64,000 nucleotides of DNA from the NCBI GenBank assembly GCA_016195915.1, contig JACPYS010000022.1, forward strand, positions 102,126-166,125, in the 5' to 3' direction. Numbering within the stretch: the first letter of the stretch is position 1; each line of letters opens with the position of its first letter. Positions 47,798 to 55,733 of the stretch are shown in pieces. Made by a program: the position numbers and the translations under genes. Origin of the DNA: Betaproteobacteria bacterium (GTDB lineage: Bacteria; Pseudomonadota; Gammaproteobacteria; Burkholderiales; SG8-39). A model generated the notes under the pieces. That model searched no databases. It was given only the letters and a program-made list of their open reading frames with translations, and was not told the DNA's origin.

Positions 47798-48029
47798 CAC
47801 CGACCCCGGAGTCGAAGCCTTCCTCGACGCACGCTACGCGGCGATGACCAGTTCGGAGCGCCTGATGATGGCGCTGAAGATGTTCGAGACGGCGCAGCAG
47901 ATCGTGCTCTCGTCGCTTGACGCGAGCCTCGATGAAAGAGCGCGCAGGCGCGAAATGTGCCGCCGCTTCTACGGCGATGATCTGGCGCGGGCGGCGTTTG
48001 CGGATTCGCACAGCGCCATGTCCCCGTAG
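47790..48029 (+). CDS. Small partner protein of the nucleotidyltransferase
   Basis: 79 residues from ATG 47790 (GGAAGAGG upstream). Helical: FLDARYAAMTSSERLMMALK, MFETAQQIVLSSL, MCRRFYGDDL. Frequently the gene after such nucleotidyltransferases; probably the second component of the pair. Function not known. Confidence 0.7.
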   Translation: MTDTDPGVEAFLDARYAAMTSSERLMMALKMFETAQQIVLSSLDASLDERARRREMCRRFYGDDLARAAFADSHSAMSP

Positions 48030-48065
48030 CCGGACACGCGAAACCGATCGATTCTCCGATACCTG

Positions 48066-48743
48066 GTGACCAAGTCCTTGTCAGTCGTGATGCTCGGTGC
48101 CAGTGGGGCAACCGGCGGAGCAGTGGTTGAAAAGCTTTGCTCGATGCCATCGATAACGAGGCTGACTTTGCTCGGAAGACGGCCCGTTGCCAATCTTGCG
48201 AGTTCCGTTGTTGCCCAGCACATCGTCGATCCGCTCGACGCCTCGACGTATGAGCGCCTGCTGCCCGGTCATGATTGCGCCGTGTGTACGCTTGGTGTGA
48301 GTCAGCCGTCCAAGATGACCAGGGAAGAGTTCATCAGGATCGACAAGGACGCCGTGTTGTCATTCGGCGCGCAATGCAGATCCGCCGGCATTCGCCACTT
48401 CGAGCTTCTGGGATCCGCTTCCGCGGACGCGCGGTCCAGGTTTCCCTATCTGAAGACCAAAGGAGAGTTGCGGGACGGCTTGGTGGCGCTGGAATTCGAA
48501 CGCTTGAGTATCTTTCAACCTTCAATGATCCTGACGCCGACGAACCGTTTCGGCTTCTCTCAAGCGCTCACCTTGACGTTTTGGCCGCTGCTGACGCCGG
48601 CGTTGGTCGGCTCGTGGCGCAAATACAGAGGCGTTCGCGTGGAAATATTGGGAGCGGCGATGGCTGCAAATCTTGTCACATCAGGCCAGGGACTGGAAAT
48701 ACTGCACTGGGATCAGTTTCTGGCGCTTGCCGCGAAGTCCTGA
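48066..48743 (+). CDS. NAD(P)-binding Rossmann protein (atypical SDR, TIP30-like)
   Basis: 225 residues from a GTG start. VVMLGASGATGGAVVEKL (NAD(P) motif), LGRRPV, CTLGVS, HFELLGSASADARSRFPYLK, then a Lys usual for this class. Oxidoreductase or redox-sensing role; substrate unknown. Intact gene inside the array. Confidence 0.82.
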   Translation: MTKSLSVVMLGASGATGGAVVEKLCSMPSITRLTLLGRRPVANLASSVVAQHIVDPLDASTYERLLPGHDCAVCTLGVSQPSKMTREEFIRIDKDAVLSFGAQCRSAGIRHFELLGSASADARSRFPYLKTKGELRDGLVALEFERLSIFQPSMILTPTNRFGFSQALTLTFWPLLTPALVGSWRKYRGVRVEILGAAMAANLVTSGQGLEILHWDQFLALAAKS

Positions 48744-48851
48744 GACGTGACGGCAGGCTCGCGAGGTTGGCGCCCGGAGCGCCGAATGTTGCGGTGATCT
48801 GGCGGCCTTCGGCGGCAACAACCGGCATGCATCGCTGAACGGCGATCCATG

Positions 48852-48944
48852 GCGTAGACTGAGGGCCGACTTGGGTTGCCCGGGTCTCCGAGCCCGCCCG
48901 ATCGCGGTGCTTGCGCTTTGTCGTGGCAACCAACAAGGGATCGA
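48852..48944 (+). promoter_or_regulatory. Conserved solute-binding-protein leader, copy C
   Basis: GCGTAGACTGA, CCGACTTGGGTTGCC, a CGGG-N8-CCCG hairpin, CGATCGCGGTGCTTGCGC, CGTGGCAACC, GGGATCGA at the ATG. TAGACT to ATG is 84 nt. Confidence 0.65.
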
Positions 48945-49925
48945 ATGAACAGGCGTGACACGGTATTCGCACTGCTTGCGCTGAGCGCCACGCCACTCGC
49001 GTCGTTCGCGCAGCAGCCGCAACGGAAGGTTTCCCGGATTGGATTGCTGATTTCCGAAACCGTTTCCGGTCAGGCCAGCCGGATCCAGGCGCTGCGTGCC
49101 GGACTGCGTGAGCGCGGCTACGTTGAAGGCGAGAACATTGCCGTCGAGCTTCGCTCGGCCGGCGGAGATTACGATCGGCTGCCCGCGCTGGCGGCGGAGC
49201 TTGCGCATCTCAAGGTCGATGTCATCGTGTCCTTCGGGATCAAGGCGACCATTGCTGCCAAGGGCGCGACCACGACGATTCCGATTGTCTTTCCGCTCAC
49301 GGGAGATCCCGTCGCCCAGGGTGTGGTTGACAGCTTCGCCCGGCCGGGTGGGAACCTCACCGGGTCCTCCATATTCGGGCCGGAAGTTTCTGCGAAACGG
49401 GTGGAACTGTTCAAGGAGGCGGTGCCGCGCATTTCGCGCGTGGCTGTGCTCGCGAATCCATCCGATTCTGTGCGCGGGGTGTCACTCCAGGCCATGCGCG
49501 CCACGGGCAAGGCACTGAAACTGGAACTGCACGCATTCGAGGTGCGCAGGCCCAAGGAGTTTGAGAGCACTTTTGCGAAAATTGCAAAAGGGCACTTCGA
49601 CGCGTTGATGGTTTCGCAAGACACGCTGTTTGCCGCCAACGCCAACCGGATTGCGCAGCTCGCGGCCGCGGCGCGGCTTCCCTCGGCCGGATACACGGAG
49701 TATGCAGACGCCGGCGGCCTGATCGGCTTTGGCACCAACGATGTCGCAATGCATCGCCGTGCGGCCTACTTCGTGGACCGGATACTCAAGGGCGCAAATC
49801 CCCGTGATCTGCCGATCGAGCAGGCGACCCGATTCGAACTGGTGATCAACCTCAAGACCGCCAGGGCTCTCGGCGTCAAGATTCCGCAGTCAGTTCTTAT
49901 CCGTGCCGACCGCGTGGTCGAATGA
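48945..49925 (+). CDS. ABC_sub_bind solute-binding protein, copy 5
   Basis: 326 residues. Signal MNRRDTVFALLALSATPLAS(FAQQ); VSRIGLLISETVSGQASRIQ; FARPGGNLTGSSIFGP; C-terminal KGANPRDLPIEQATRFELVI, RALGVKIPQSVLIRADRVVE. Ends 58 nt before the end of the convergent selenoprotein gene. Confidence 0.88.
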   Translation: MNRRDTVFALLALSATPLASFAQQPQRKVSRIGLLISETVSGQASRIQALRAGLRERGYVEGENIAVELRSAGGDYDRLPALAAELAHLKVDVIVSFGIKATIAAKGATTTIPIVFPLTGDPVAQGVVDSFARPGGNLTGSSIFGPEVSAKRVELFKEAVPRISRVAVLANPSDSVRGVSLQAMRATGKALKLELHAFEVRRPKEFESTFAKIAKGHFDALMVSQDTLFAANANRIAQLAAAARLPSAGYTEYADAGGLIGFGTNDVAMHRRAAYFVDRILKGANPRDLPIEQATRFELVINLKTARALGVKIPQSVLIRADRVVE

Positions 49926-49983
49926 CGACGGTCCGAGTGCCCGATGCTCTCGTCAAGGAAGAAGCGGACGCCGCCGTGGACCG

Positions 49984-50874
49984 CTATCTCGCGGGGCTGA
50001 ATGCGCGCGACATCTTGCGCCGTTTCGCTTCGCCCCGGAGCCTGCGGCGTTCCTCGCCGAGCGCGATGAGGCGGCCGCGATCGGCAGGATCGACGCGGTT
50101 ATAGCGCTCGCGCCAGCCGGGATCGTCCTTCCAGGCATACGGCGCAACAAGGGTGGTGCGCGGTCCCGACGCGGTCTCCAGCAGGCGCAGGGCGGCTCCC
50201 ACCACCTCGCGCTGCATGTCCCGTCGCCATGGATGGCCGCAGGGATTGCCCAACGGAAAATCGGTGAACACGAACCTGGCGACGCCGCAATGCTCCACCA
50301 CGTCTCGCGCCGAGCCGACGATCACGCTGGGCAGGCCATTCGCCTCGAGGTGCCGCGCGACCAGACTCACGGTCTGGTGACACACCGGTCAGAGGGCGCT
50401 GAGCAGGGCCGCGTCGGCCCCGTCCTCACGCAGGCGCGCGAGGATCTCGGGCGCATTCACCTCGATCGTCCTGCTCTGGCTGTAAACGGTTGGCGCGCCG
50501 TGGAAGCGCGCCGCAAGCCCGCCGATGAGGCCCTCGCGGACCCACCCTGCGACTGCCTCGATCGGCATGAAGCTCTCGCGATCCTCGGTATGCGTAGACT
50601 CGCGGTCCCAGGCGAGGTCGTCGGTGTTCAGGGCCGGCAGGGGTTCGACCTCGCCGGACCAGACGTGGCGGACGCCCTGCGCATCGTGGTTGGAGCGGAC
50701 CAGCGGATGCGCGGTGGTGACCAGACCGATGCGCGCCTCGCGCAGGGGCCTGTCGAGCCGCGCGAAAGGCACCTCGGCGTAGGTGGCCCAGACATAGTCC
50801 GCCGCGTAACCGAGCGCCCGGTAGTACTCGCGTGTCCGCTCCATGTAGCGGACGGGTTCCTCGTCGCGTTTCAT
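49984..50874 (-). CDS. Selenoprotein of the glycine/sarcosine/betaine reductase B (GrdB/PrdB-like) family, in-frame UGA
   Basis: The frame from ATG 50874 to 49984 is 296 codons with one internal UGA at 50391-50389 (residue 162). The residues around it read GADAALLSAL-U-PVCHQTVSL: a UxxC redox motif at the position of the Sec in this family. Further family words: HTEDRESFMPIEAVAGWVRE, GLAARFHGA upstream, and SARDVVEHCGVARFVF, DFPLGNPCGHPW downstream. A hairpin follows the UGA at SECIS distance. Proteobacterial members are stand-alone proteins of unknown substrate (no GrdA, GrdC or PrdA here). selA/selB/selC are not in the window. If read as a stop, the gene appears as two unrelated short frames. 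Confidence 0.85.
50360..50391 (-). promoter_or_regulatory. Putative bacterial SECIS element
   Basis: UGA (50391-50389), 10 nt, then a perfect 7-bp stem ACCAGAC/GUCUGGU with loop CGUGA (50378-50360). Position and size fit a bacterial SECIS, which lies inside the coding region directly after the UGA. SelB binding is inferred, not shown. Confidence 0.65.
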
Positions 50875-50980
50875 GAATCAGCTTTCTTCTGGAAGGAGCA
50901 ATTGCATTGGCCCGAATTCTGGCATCGAACCGGACATCCGTGCAATCAGTGGATCAAGGCGGGCTTCCGTGTTACGCTAT

Positions 50981-50995
50981 TCTTACCATGTAAGA
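50981..50995. promoter_or_regulatory. Operator-like palindrome before the AbrB/PIN module
   Basis: TCTTAC-CAT-GTAAGA, a perfect 6-bp inverted repeat 13 bp before the antitoxin ATG; likely autoregulatory site of the AbrB-type antitoxin. Confidence 0.5.
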
Positions 50996-51008
50996 GGATC
51001 GTGCCGCC

Positions 51009-51269
51009 ATGCTCATCGTGACCGTCTCCGATAAAGGCCAGGTCGTGATTCCGGTGGAAATCCGTCGTCGCCTGGGCATTACCCCCGGCTGCCAGCTCGA
51101 TTTCAGCCTGGAAGGCCATGTCATCCGCGCCGAGGTAAAACGCCGGGTTGTTCAAACCAGCGCCGAGGACGGCTACGGCATGCTGGTTTGCAAGCGGCCG
51201 GGCAAACGCCGGTTGGCCGATTTCGATGTTGCCCTCGCCATGCGGGAAGCCAAACATGATCGCCCTTGA
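51009..51269 (+). CDS. AbrB/SpoVT-type antitoxin (VapB-like)
   Basis: 86 residues. MLIVTVSDKGQVVIPVEIRR, LGITPG is the swapped-hairpin AbrB DNA-binding fold; the tail (KRRLADFDVALAMREAKHD) binds the toxin. Overlaps the PIN toxin start by 14 nt. Confidence 0.88.
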   Translation: MLIVTVSDKGQVVIPVEIRRRLGITPGCQLDFSLEGHVIRAEVKRRVVQTSAEDGYGMLVCKRPGKRRLADFDVALAMREAKHDRP

Positions 51270-51675
51270 TACCAATATCCTGGCGCGTTTCTATGTGGAT
51301 GATCCGGCCGACCCCGAGGGCGCCAGGCAACGCCCGATTGCCCGTCGCCTCCTGACCGAATCCTCCCAGGCGTTTGTGCCACTGACCGTGATCCTTGAAC
51401 TCGAATGGGTCTTGCGCGCCTTTTACGGCTTCGCGGCCGGGGATTTCGTGCGGGTGGTCAAACATCTGCTTGGGCTGCCCAACGTCCGCGTCGAGGAATG
51501 GTCGCGCATCGCGGATGCCCTGGTCTTGCACACGGAGGGGCTGGAATTCGCCGATGCGCTGCACCTGCTCGCCAGCAGCCATTGCACGGAATTCATGACC
51601 TTCGATGATCGTCGCTTCGCGCGCCGCGCCAAACGTTTGCGAGTCACGCCGGCAGTCGCTGTACCTGCGAAGTAG
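51256..51675 (+). CDS. PIN-domain toxin (VapC)
   Basis: 139 residues from ATG 51256. MIALDTNILARFYVDDP (first Asp), LTVILELEWVLRAFYGF (Glu), GLEFADALHLLAS (Asp) and FMTFDDRRFARRAKRL (last acidic site). Intact RNase toxin. A broken solute-binding protein remnant starts 13 nt downstream. Confidence 0.9.
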   Translation: MIALDTNILARFYVDDPADPEGARQRPIARRLLTESSQAFVPLTVILELEWVLRAFYGFAAGDFVRVVKHLLGLPNVRVEEWSRIADALVLHTEGLEFADALHLLASSHCTEFMTFDDRRFARRAKRLRVTPAVAVPAK

Positions 51676-51688
51676 CCGAGAGGATCTG

Positions 51689-51770
51689 ACGAACAGACGT
51701 GACGCCGTGCTCGCTCTGGCCGCGCTTGGCGCGGCGCCGACGGCGGCGCGGGCACAGCAGGCGTTTGGAC
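51689..51770 (+). pseudogene. ABC_sub_bind N-terminal remnant with ACG in place of ATG
   Basis: ACG at 51689 followed by NRRDAVLALAALGAAPTAA(RAQQAF), the family signal peptide, after which the similarity stops. Its C-terminal counterpart appears at 52490. The leader is reduced to GAGAGGATCTG. Confidence 0.7.
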
Positions 51771-51979
51771 GATGCTCGCGCTGGCGCCACTCGGCCTGCG
51801 CGCCTATAATTTCACGATGGCTGCTGCGACCCTGCGTGCAAACGCGACTTCCCAGGTCATCCGCGCGGCGGATCGGTCGTACCGGGATCTGCCCGCGGGC
51901 GAATCGACGCCCGAATCAAGAATGTCCCTCGTGTGGGAACTGACCTTGCAATGCCTTGCGATGCAGGGAGGCGGATCGA

Positions 51980-52429
51980 TTGAGCCCCGACTTCAAAGAT
52001 CTGCTGTCCGAATTCAACGCCCACGGCGTTGAGTATCTGGTTGTCGGTGCCTACGCCCTGGCGGCGCACGGCAGGGTCAGGGCAACAGGCGATCTCGATG
52101 TCTGGGTGCGGCCCGATCCCGCCAACGCGAAACGTGTCCTTGGCGCATTGGTGAGGTTCGGCGCGCCGCTGCAAGATCTCACCGAACAGGATCTAAGCAC
52201 ACCCGGAATCGTCTATCAGATTGGCGTCGCTCCGCTTCGGATCGACGTGCTCACCGCGATCGATGCGATCGAATTCGAAGAAGCGTGGCAGGCGCGTATC
52301 GTCACCCGGTTTGCCGACCAGAGCGTCTCCGTTCTTTCGGCTGCGCACTTGATCCGCAACAAGCGCGCGGTCGGCCGGGCGCAGGATATCGCCGACCTGG
52401 AATGGCTGGAGCGTTCGGAGAAGAATTGA
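51980..52429 (+). CDS. Nucleotidyltransferase (MNT/DUF6036-like)
   Basis: 149 residues from TTG 51980 (GGGAGG 8 nt upstream). [24 protein letters not shown] is the pol-beta motif; [17 protein letters not shown], and [21 protein letters not shown] ends it. It lies exactly between an N-terminal and a C-terminal remnant of a solute-binding protein. No partner gene is visible. Confidence 0.82.
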   Translation: MSPDFKDLLSEFNAHGVEYLVVGAYALAAHGRVRATGDLDVWVRPDPANAKRVLGALVRFGAPLQDLTEQDLSTPGIVYQIGVAPLRIDVLTAIDAIEFEEAWQARIVTRFADQSVSVLSAAHLIRNKRAVGRAQDIADLEWLERSEKN

Positions 52430-52489
52430 CGTTCGCGTCGGCCCGGCCGGCGAGGGTTCAGTCGGAGCTACGAATGCGTACCGGCTCTT

Positions 52490-52647
52490 GGGACGTGGAC
52501 AAAATCTTCAAAGGGGCCAGGCCGGCAGATCTGCCCGTGGAGCAACCGACGAAATTCGAGTTGTTCATCAACCGCAAGACCGCCAAAGCACTGGGCCTCA
52601 CGATTCCGCAGTCGCTGCGGATCAGCGCCGATAGGGTGATCGACTGA
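52490..52647 (+). pseudogene. ABC_sub_bind C-terminal remnant
   Basis: Reads [40 protein letters not shown], ending ADRVID and a stop: the last 50 residues of the family. The first 250 residues are missing; the N-terminal remnant is at 51689. Confidence 0.75.
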
Positions 52648-52698
52648 CTGGTCCGCGGAATTAAGAGTGGGAGTCGAATTCCGTCGTACAAAGAATTG

Positions 52699-53106
52699 TC
52701 AAAGCCGGCGCACAAAGTCTGCCGGCGTCTCGATAGGATACTTGTCGCGCAGCGCGAGCAAATCTCCATCGCCGGTCACCAGAACATCCGCTTTGGCGGC
52801 TGCGAGCGTTGCGAGAATCGGCGCGTCGTCCGCATCGCGCGGAACTTCAACCGACAGCGGGCCGAGTTCGATCACCTCGGCGCGGACGTAAAGCTGTTTG
52901 ATGAACGTCTCGATCTGCTGATCGTCCCATCCAAGCCTGCGGCGGATCTTCGGATATTCGAGAACCCTGCCGATCTCGGCAAGCTGATCCAGGGAGAGCG
53001 CCACCCCGAAGCGGGCTTCGGCCCATGCACGGACGATGCGACCGGGCGTTCCCTCCGGGAACATCAGCCCCGAGAGCAGGACGTTCGTGTCGAGTACGAC
53101 CTTCAC
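52699..53106 (-). CDS. PIN-domain toxin (COG1569 type)
   Basis: 135 residues. MKVVLDTNVLLSGLMFPEGT (first Asp), LAEIGRVLEYPKI (Glu), RDADDAPILATLAAAKADVL (Asp pair) and VTGDGDLLAL. Overlaps its antitoxin by 4 nt. Intact. Confidence 0.9.
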   Translation of the reverse strand: MKVVLDTNVLLSGLMFPEGTPGRIVRAWAEARFGVALSLDQLAEIGRVLEYPKIRRRLGWDDQQIETFIKQLYVRAEVIELGPLSVEVPRDADDAPILATLAAAKADVLVTGDGDLLALRDKYPIETPADFVRRL

Positions 53107-53384
53107 TTCTTCCTGCGTCGCGTACGCACGTCCTTCACCGCCTCATCGACAAGGGCGCCGATCGTTTTTTCGTTCATGCCCGCGAAGGCCTGAGCGAGCT
53201 CGGTGCGCATCCGGTCGAACTCTTCATCCAGCTTGCGCAGACGCGTAAACATGGCGATGTCGACCAGGGCGGCCACGGGCTTGCCGGCCTTGGTGATCAG
53301 CACCTTTCCATGCCGGTACTGGACCTCATTGAGCAGCTCGCCAAGGTTCTGCCGGACGGTCATTGCCGTGGCTTCGCGGATCAT
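53103..53384 (-). CDS. Phd/YefM-type antitoxin
   Basis: 93 residues from ATG 53384. ATAMTVRQNLGELLNEVQYR, HGKVLITKAGKPVAALVDIA is the Phd fold; the tail (MNEKTIGALVDEAVKDV) covers the PIN toxin. An upstream in-frame ATG (53420) is possible. Confidence 0.88.
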   Translation of the reverse strand: MIREATAMTVRQNLGELLNEVQYRHGKVLITKAGKPVAALVDIAMFTRLRKLDEEFDRMRTELAQAFAGMNEKTIGALVDEAVKDVRTRRRKK

Positions 53385-53490
53385 GGTTGTTACCCCAATT
53401 GATATGGTTGATGTAATCATAGCAATCAAAGCGCGACACGACAATTCTTCCTCGAGCCGCTATGAAAATCGCGGTCCGAGTCCTCGATGT

Positions 53491-53540
53491 AGATAGACTG
53501 ACCGCCGACTTGGATTGTTTGGGGCGCCAGCCACCACCAG
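53491..53540 (+). promoter_or_regulatory. Leader remnant, copy F
   Basis: AGATAGACTGACCGCCGACT, then TGGATTGTTTGGGGCGCC, matches the first half of the family leader and then breaks into a hicA fragment. No solute-binding protein follows. Confidence 0.55.
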
Positions 53541-53648
53541 ATGGGTAAGGATGGCCTACGCACTTCAGTTCCGGTTCATGGCACGAAGGACCTGAAACCC
53601 GGCACACTGGCCGGCATCCAGCGTCAGACAGGAGTGAAGCTAAAATGA
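53541..53648 (+). pseudogene. HicA toxin, C-terminal fragment
   Basis: 35 codons reading KDGLRTSVPVHGTKDLKPGT, LAGIQRQTGVKLK: the HicA second half. The first half, including the catalytic GSH region, is replaced by the leader remnant at 53491. Its stop overlaps the hicB ATG. Confidence 0.75.
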
Positions 53649-54064
53649 ACCTGCTCTACCCAGCAACTTTCGAACCGCAGCCCGACGGCGGCTTCACCGT
53701 GCTGTTTGCCGACCTTCCCGAAGCGATCACCGAAGGCGATACCTTTGACGAAGCAATGCTTCACGCGCAAGAAGTGTTGAGTCTTAGTCTACGTGGCCGC
53801 ATCGAGGATGAGAAGCCCATTCCATCGCCTTCTGTCAAGAAAGGAAGGCAGACTCATCTGGTGGCGCCTGATGCACTGGCGCAGTCGGCTGTGCTGCTCC
53901 GACTTGCGCGCGGTGACCGGCCGCTGTCCGACCTGGCTCGCGCAATGGAAACTTCGTGGGCTGCCGCTCAGCGTCTGGAAGATCCACATCACTGGCCTAG
54001 CCTGAAACAGCTGGATCGCGCCGCCAAGGTGCTGGGTAAGCGGTTGGTGTTATCTCTGGAGTAA
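53645..54064 (+). CDS. hicB: HicB antitoxin
   Basis: 139 residues; AGGAG upstream. LLYPATFEPQPDGGFTVLFA, DLPEAITEGDTFDEAMLHAQ is the HicB RNase-H-like fold; C-terminal helix-turn-helix-like tail (LARAMETSWAAAQRLEDPHH). With HicA broken this is an orphan antitoxin. Confidence 0.88.
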   Translation: MNLLYPATFEPQPDGGFTVLFADLPEAITEGDTFDEAMLHAQEVLSLSLRGRIEDEKPIPSPSVKKGRQTHLVAPDALAQSAVLLRLARGDRPLSDLARAMETSWAAAQRLEDPHHWPSLKQLDRAAKVLGKRLVLSLE

Positions 54065-54126
54065 GCGAATCCCGTTTGCAGAAGGTGGGTTTGCCTATCG
54101 TGCACCCCCCAAATGGCCGATAGCCG

Positions 54127-54462
54127 TCAAGCGATAGCCAGCCTCAAATGCCCAACAGGCTTAGAGGCTGGCTTCACCTTGATTTCGATGTCGTAGCCGA
54201 GCCGGTTCAAGCAATCCATTGACTCGCGCTCGGACAGGTTCGAGAAGTTGGAGCGCATCATGTCCGACACCTTCGGTTGGGTGATCCCCATGCGCTTTGC
54301 TGCTGCTTGCCGGGTCAGCTCAAGCCGTCGCATGGCCTTCCTGATCTCGATCACCAAACCGGACCTGATCTCGAGCTTGTCTGCATCTGGCAGGCCTAAA
54401 TCGGCAAAGACATTGCCAGAACTGCGTTGCACCTCAACACCGTCAATGAGTCGTTTTTTCAT
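54127..54462 (-). CDS. XRE-family helix-turn-helix protein (HigA2-like)
   Basis: 111 residues from ATG 54462. NVFADLGLPDADKLEIRSGL, then LELTRQAAAKRMGITQPKVS (helix-turn-helix), and SMDCLNRLGYDIEIKVKPAS. Antitoxin class usually paired with a RelE-type toxin; the upstream sequence (about 54470-54530) has only a short toxin-like end (VAEAFANELRNEK). Confidence 0.85.
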   Translation of the reverse strand: MKKRLIDGVEVQRSSGNVFADLGLPDADKLEIRSGLVIEIRKAMRRLELTRQAAAKRMGITQPKVSDMMRSNFSNLSERESMDCLNRLGYDIEIKVKPASKPVGHLRLAIA

Positions 54463-54653
54463 TGCGTAGCTCGTTTGCAAACGCCTCGGCCACTTTCAGC
54501 CTGGCGCGGATGATGGCGACTTACCACGGCTTCGCATATTGCTTGACCACGGCGCGCGCTGGGCGGATGCCTGGTCGAAGCGGATTCGATATGCATGGCA
54601 TTTCGGCATTTCCGCCTTGATCCTCGATTCTTGATCCTCGATCCTGACTCCCC

Positions 54654-55025
54654 ATGCACATCGACCACGACATCAAGCTTGGTTTCAAGGACGTTCTGAT
54701 CCGCCCGAAGCGCTCGGCGTTGCCGTCGCGCGCGGAAGTCGATATCACGCGCGAATTCACTTTCAATCATTCGGACAACCGCTATCACGGAGTCCCGGTC
54801 ATCGCGGCGAACATGGATACGGTCGGCACGTTCGAAATGGCGCGCTCGCTCGCGCGGTTCGGCCTGTCGACAGCGCTGCACAAGCACTATGGCGGCGACG
54901 AACTCGTCGCGTTCTTCAAGGCGCTCAAACTGAAATCGAACGCGTTTTGCTCGTTGGGCATTACGAAGAACGATCTCGACAAGTTCAGGCAGGTAATGCG
55001 GCGCGCCGGCGACGCCGTCCACTAG
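54654..55025 (+). pseudogene. guaC: GMP reductase (guaC-like) N-terminal fragment
   Basis: 123 residues: MHIDHDIKLGFKDVLIRPKR, VIAANMDTVGTFEMARSLAR, KHYGGDELVAFFKAL, then LGITKNDLDKFRQ. These are the first third of GMP reductase (about 345 residues). At 55026 it joins directly to a solute-binding protein C-terminal half. The catalytic Cys region is absent. Confidence 0.85.
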
Positions 55026-55538
55026 AAGGAACTCCTGCCGCGGCTCAAAAAGGTTGCGGCGCTCTGGTGCTCCTGGTCCGATATCAACAGGATCGAGCTG
55101 GGCCACGTGCAGGCTGCCGCGAAGAAACTGGGCCTCGATGTACAGCCGATTGGCTACGCCGGGACGCCCGCGTCCTGGCAGGAGGCCGCGCAGGTGATTG
55201 GACGGAACCGCCCTGACGCGCTGTTCCAGCTCGACTGTACGACCATGCCTTTTCAAGCCATCGTCGATTTCGCGCTGGAACACCGGATTCCAACGATGAG
55301 CCCGCATTCGTTCTGGCCACGCTCGGGAGGGTTTGTTGCCTATGGCCCCGACCTGTCTGACATGGCCCGCAGGGCTGCTGCCTATGTCGACAAGATACTC
55401 AAGGGAGCCAAGCCGGCTGATCTGCCAGTCGAACTACCGACCAAGTTCGAACTGATCGTCAACCTGAAAACCGCCAAGGCGCTCGGCCTCAGCGTCCCGC
55501 AGTCGTTTCTCGTGCGCGCGGACGACGTGATCCGGTAA
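55026..55538 (+). pseudogene. ABC_sub_bind C-terminal half
   Basis: Frame KELLPRLKKVAALWCSWSDI to the end (170 residues): LGLDVQPIGYAGTPASW, MARRAAAYVDKILKGAKPAD, LSVPQSFLVRADDVIR. No signal peptide or N-terminal lobe; the 5' half is replaced by guaC sequence, separated by a TAG. Confidence 0.8.
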
Positions 55539-55641
55539 TGGATCGGCGACTGACCGGTTCTCGCCGGATCCGTCCAAACGCAGTCGTCGCCGTCAAGCGC
55601 TGGATCGTGGACGGTCGCGATTCGACCCGCAGCCGCTGAGG

Positions 55642-55733
55642 GAGTAGATTCGCAACCGCATCTGAATTGACCGGGCGCTCCGCCTGCTGGTCCCGGTGCT
55701 TGCGCGGCTTCGTGACGATCGGAGGGGGATGGG
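55642..55733 (+). promoter_or_regulatory. Conserved solute-binding-protein leader, copy D
   Basis: GGAGTAGATTC, GAATTGACCGGGC, a GGGC-gctcc-GCCU hairpin, CTGGTCCCGGTGCTTGCGC, CGATCGGAGGGGGATGGG at the ATG. TAGATT to ATG is 83 nt. Confidence 0.6.

Noticed and set aside
49922..50104. 60-codon plus frame after copy 5
   Set aside because: Lies largely on the selenoprotein gene in the opposite strand; no similarity to known antitoxins.
50374..50391. Ordinary stop codon or frameshift error in the 49984-50874 gene
   Set aside because: The frame is identical on both sides and the UGA sits exactly in the UxxC site with a hairpin after it, so selenocysteine is the better reading.
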